Shown here one piece after another: positions 5,751 through 7,256 of a stretch of 7,256 nt of DNA. Source of the DNA: Kouleothrix aurantiaca (GTDB taxonomy: Bacteria; Chloroflexota; Chloroflexia; Chloroflexales; Roseiflexaceae); the NCBI GenBank assembly GCA_001399705.1, contig LJCR01000101.1, forward strand, positions 1 through 7,256. The letters run 5' to 3'. Position 1 is the first letter of the stretch, and the number at the start of each line of letters is the position of its first letter. The notes under the pieces are model-generated. The model was not told the origin of the DNA and did not search any database. It saw nothing but the letters and a program-made list of their open reading frames with translations. The translations under genes and the position numbers were made by a program.

Positions 5751-6824
5751 CTAGACAGCGCCGGAGACATCGGCCAGTCGCACGGCTTCGCCGGTTTCCG
5801 CCGAGCGCGCAATCGCCACCATTGCGCGCATAGCCGCGATGCCGTCGTCGATATTCGCGCCATGCTGGGCAATACCATGCAGAATCGTGTCGGCGAAGCC
5901 TTCAATCTGGAGCTTGTAGGTGAAAGAGTCTTCGCCAAGCGGCCGGTGGTACTGCCGATCTTTGGCTGAGAAACATTCCACTGTGCTCGACTTGTGATAC
6001 CACGTGAGCGGCATCCTGCCCGTGGCGCTGCCGTGCTCGCCAAACAGCTGGAAACCTTCCTCGAAATCGCCGCGCACCGGAATGATGAGATCGATATGGC
6101 CCACGCTGCCATCGGCAAAATCCACCGCCACAAACCAGCAGTACGACTCGAAGCGCTCGGCCAGCCGCGCCCGCACGCCCACGATCTCACCGCCCAGAAA
6201 GCGGGTTGTATCGACCAGGTGGCTTGCGTGGCCGAGAATAAAATAGCGCCGCTTATCGGCCTTGGGGTTGCCTGCCGGGCGCCGCGCCTGAGCGCTGGTG
6301 TGCATCAGCGGCTGGAGGTTATCGGTCATGGTGTAGCGGTACAGCGAGTCGTGGTACCAGGCTTTGAACGCCAGGCGCTGGCCAAGTTGCTCTTGCGCAA
6401 ACTGGCGCGCAAACGCGATGCCAGGGTCGAAACGCCGGTTATTGCCGATCTGGAGCACCAAATCGGTCGCGTTCAGCTCCGAGCGGAGCATCTCGCACTC
6501 TTCGATAGCAACGCCCAGCGGCTTTTCGACCAGGGCATGCTTGCCGGCGGCGATCGCTTTCCGGGCCAGCGGAATATGGAACTGGTCGGCAACGGCGATC
6601 AGCACCGCTTCGACCTGCGGGTCGGCCAGCATCGCGTCATAGTCGCTATACGTCACGCGCGGGCCGTGAACCGCCGCCATGTGCGCCAGCAGATCCTCGG
6701 CCGCGTCGCAGATCGCATACAGCTCGGCGTTGCGCGCTTTCCGGCAGGCCTCGAAATGCCCGGCCTGCGCGATCGGCCCCGCACCCAACACGCCGATCCG
6801 CAAGAGTCGCGATTCTTTGTTCAT
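5751..6824 (-). CDS. Gfo/Idh/MocA-family NAD(P)-dependent oxidoreductase
   Basis: This 357-residue cytoplasmic dehydrogenase oxidises or reduces a sugar or cyclitol hydroxyl. The N-terminal Rossmann fold shows IGVLGAGPIAQ (about 10-20), then AELYAICDAAED for the second strand. The catalytic-lysine motif is VEKPL (Lys101). The substrate-side motif GHASHLVDTTRFLGG (198-212) supplies His202 and Asp205, the usual HxxxD arrangement of the family. The C-terminal domain is a predicted beta-sheet with strands such as FVAVDFADGSVGHIDLII. Length and motifs are normal and nothing is broken. The ATG at 6824 has GAGGAAA four bases upstream. It sits between the ROK protein (31-bp gap) and the isomerase (18-bp gap), which suggests successive steps in one sugar-degrading route. 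A 3-keto-sugar or inositol-like pathway is possible but unproven. Confidence 0.95.
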   Translation of the reverse strand: MNKESRLLRIGVLGAGPIAQAGHFEACRKARNAELYAICDAAEDLLAHMAAVHGPRVTYSDYDAMLADPQVEAVLIAVADQFHIPLARKAIAAGKHALVEKPLGVAIEECEMLRSELNATDLVLQIGNNRRFDPGIAFARQFAQEQLGQRLAFKAWYHDSLYRYTMTDNLQPLMHTSAQARRPAGNPKADKRRYFILGHASHLVDTTRFLGGEIVGVRARLAERFESYCWFVAVDFADGSVGHIDLIIPVRGDFEEGFQLFGEHGSATGRMPLTWYHKSSTVECFSAKDRQYHRPLGEDSFTYKLQIEGFADTILHGIAQHGANIDDGIAAMRAMVAIARSAETGEAVRLADVSGAV

Positions 6825-6855
6825 GATTTCCTCGGTGTTTGGAATGAAATTCGCC

Positions 6856-7256
6856 CTATACCATCAGCGATGCTGCCGCGCCAATCACGCCCGCGTTATC
6901 GCCAAGCTGGGCCGCAGCAATCGGCACTTCGCGGAATGGCGGCATCACGCGCTGGTTGACCGTTCGCCGAATGTGTGGCGCAAGCAGCGCCATATTCTGG
7001 CTGACGCCGCCGCCAATCGCCACGCGCTCGGGCGAATATACAAGCAGCATGTTTGCCACACCAATGCCGATCCACTCACCTTCGCGCTGCATCAGCGACA
7101 GCGCGAGCGGGTCGCCGCGCTCGGCAGCAGCGGCGATATGGGCGCCGCGCACAGGTTCGCCTGCCGCAATCCCGCGAATAAGCGATGGCTGGCCACTGGC
7201 GAGCGCTTCAGTGGCAAATTGCGCCAGCGCGGTGCCCGACGCGAGGGCTTCCCCGC
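6856..7256 (-). CDS. ROK-family sugar kinase or regulator, C-terminal part (5' end outside window)
   Basis: The frame is open from the window edge to the TAG at 6856-6858, giving about 132 residues. The visible part begins GEALASGTALAQFA, which in ROK proteins directly follows the zinc-binding CxCGxxGCxE motif (just off the window). It continues through EWIGIGVANMLLVYSPERVAIGGGV, the ROK C-terminal signature with the GGG nucleotide-binding loop. ROK members are mostly sugar kinases such as glucokinase, fructokinase or N-acetylmannosamine kinase, but some are repressors with an N-terminal helix-turn-helix. The missing N-terminus prevents a decision. As the first visible gene of the - strand operon it could phosphorylate the sugar handled by the next two enzymes. 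Confidence 0.92.
   Translation of the reverse strand, partial: GEALASGTALAQFATEALASGQPSLIRGIAAGEPVRGAHIAAAAERGDPLALSLMQREGEWIGIGVANMLLVYSPERVAIGGGVSQNMALLAPHIRRTVNQRVMPPFREVPIAAAQLGDNAGVIGAAASLMV

Noticed and set aside
4965..5969. 334-codon + strand frame opposite the isomerase
   Set aside because: It runs across the junction of two recognisable - strand genes and shows no domain; it is a shadow of GC codon bias.
5994..6959. 321-codon + strand frame opposite the oxidoreductase
   Set aside because: It is antisense to a clear Gfo/Idh/MocA gene and the end of the ROK gene, with no recognisable motif.
1..7256. CRISPR arrays, tRNA or rRNA genes, toxin-antitoxin pairs, phage or defence genes
   Set aside because: I looked for regularly spaced repeats, cloverleaf-like segments and recognisable small gene pairs and found none. 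The only repeats are the heptamer tracts and the IS ends.

Overview
The window is GC-rich bacterial chromosome with strong third-position G/C bias. A filamentous Chloroflexota (Chloroflexia) host is my best guess. It rests on two things: the unusual LacI-family N-terminus shared by two paralogues here (FVPKxEAxxRARKGxGRIG followed by a SFxxRLRGV motif), which I associate from memory with that phylum, and heptamer intergenic repeats. No phylogenetic marker is present, so this is an inference.

Left part (1-1723, + strand): the tail of an OmpR/PhoB-type response regulator and a complete membrane-bound sensor histidine kinase of BaeS-like architecture. They form a two-component system. The 85 bp between them is filled with short heptanucleotide repeats rather than a normal ribosome binding site.

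Middle part (1724-2975): a short non-coding stretch, then a complete 1133-bp IS630-type insertion sequence. It has imperfect 28-bp terminal inverted repeats and flanking TA dinucleotides. Its transposase lies on the - strand in two overlapping frames joined by a canonical A AAA AAC slippery heptamer directly followed by a UGA stop. The catalytic D,D,E triad is complete only in the frameshifted product. The element abuts a LacI-family gene that has lost its last ~116 codons, and the missing part is not on the far side of the element.

Right part (2957-7256, all - strand): reading in the direction of transcription, the C-terminal part of a ROK-family sugar kinase/regulator, a Gfo/Idh/MocA oxidoreductase, an AP-endonuclease-2-type sugar phosphate isomerase/epimerase, an intact LacI-family repressor with its own promoter and two palindromic operator candidates, and the truncated LacI paralogue. 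The first three are tightly spaced (31 and 18 bp) and look like one carbohydrate-catabolism operon. The LacI proteins are the likely regulators of it or of linked transport genes outside the window. No transporter is visible, so the substrate cannot be named.

I do not see a novel defence or mobile system. The points most worth a second look are the frameshifting transposase, the IS-associated LacI truncation, the non-canonical LacI hinge (Arg where LacI has its intercalating Leu56), and the paired palindromes upstream of the intact lacI-type gene.
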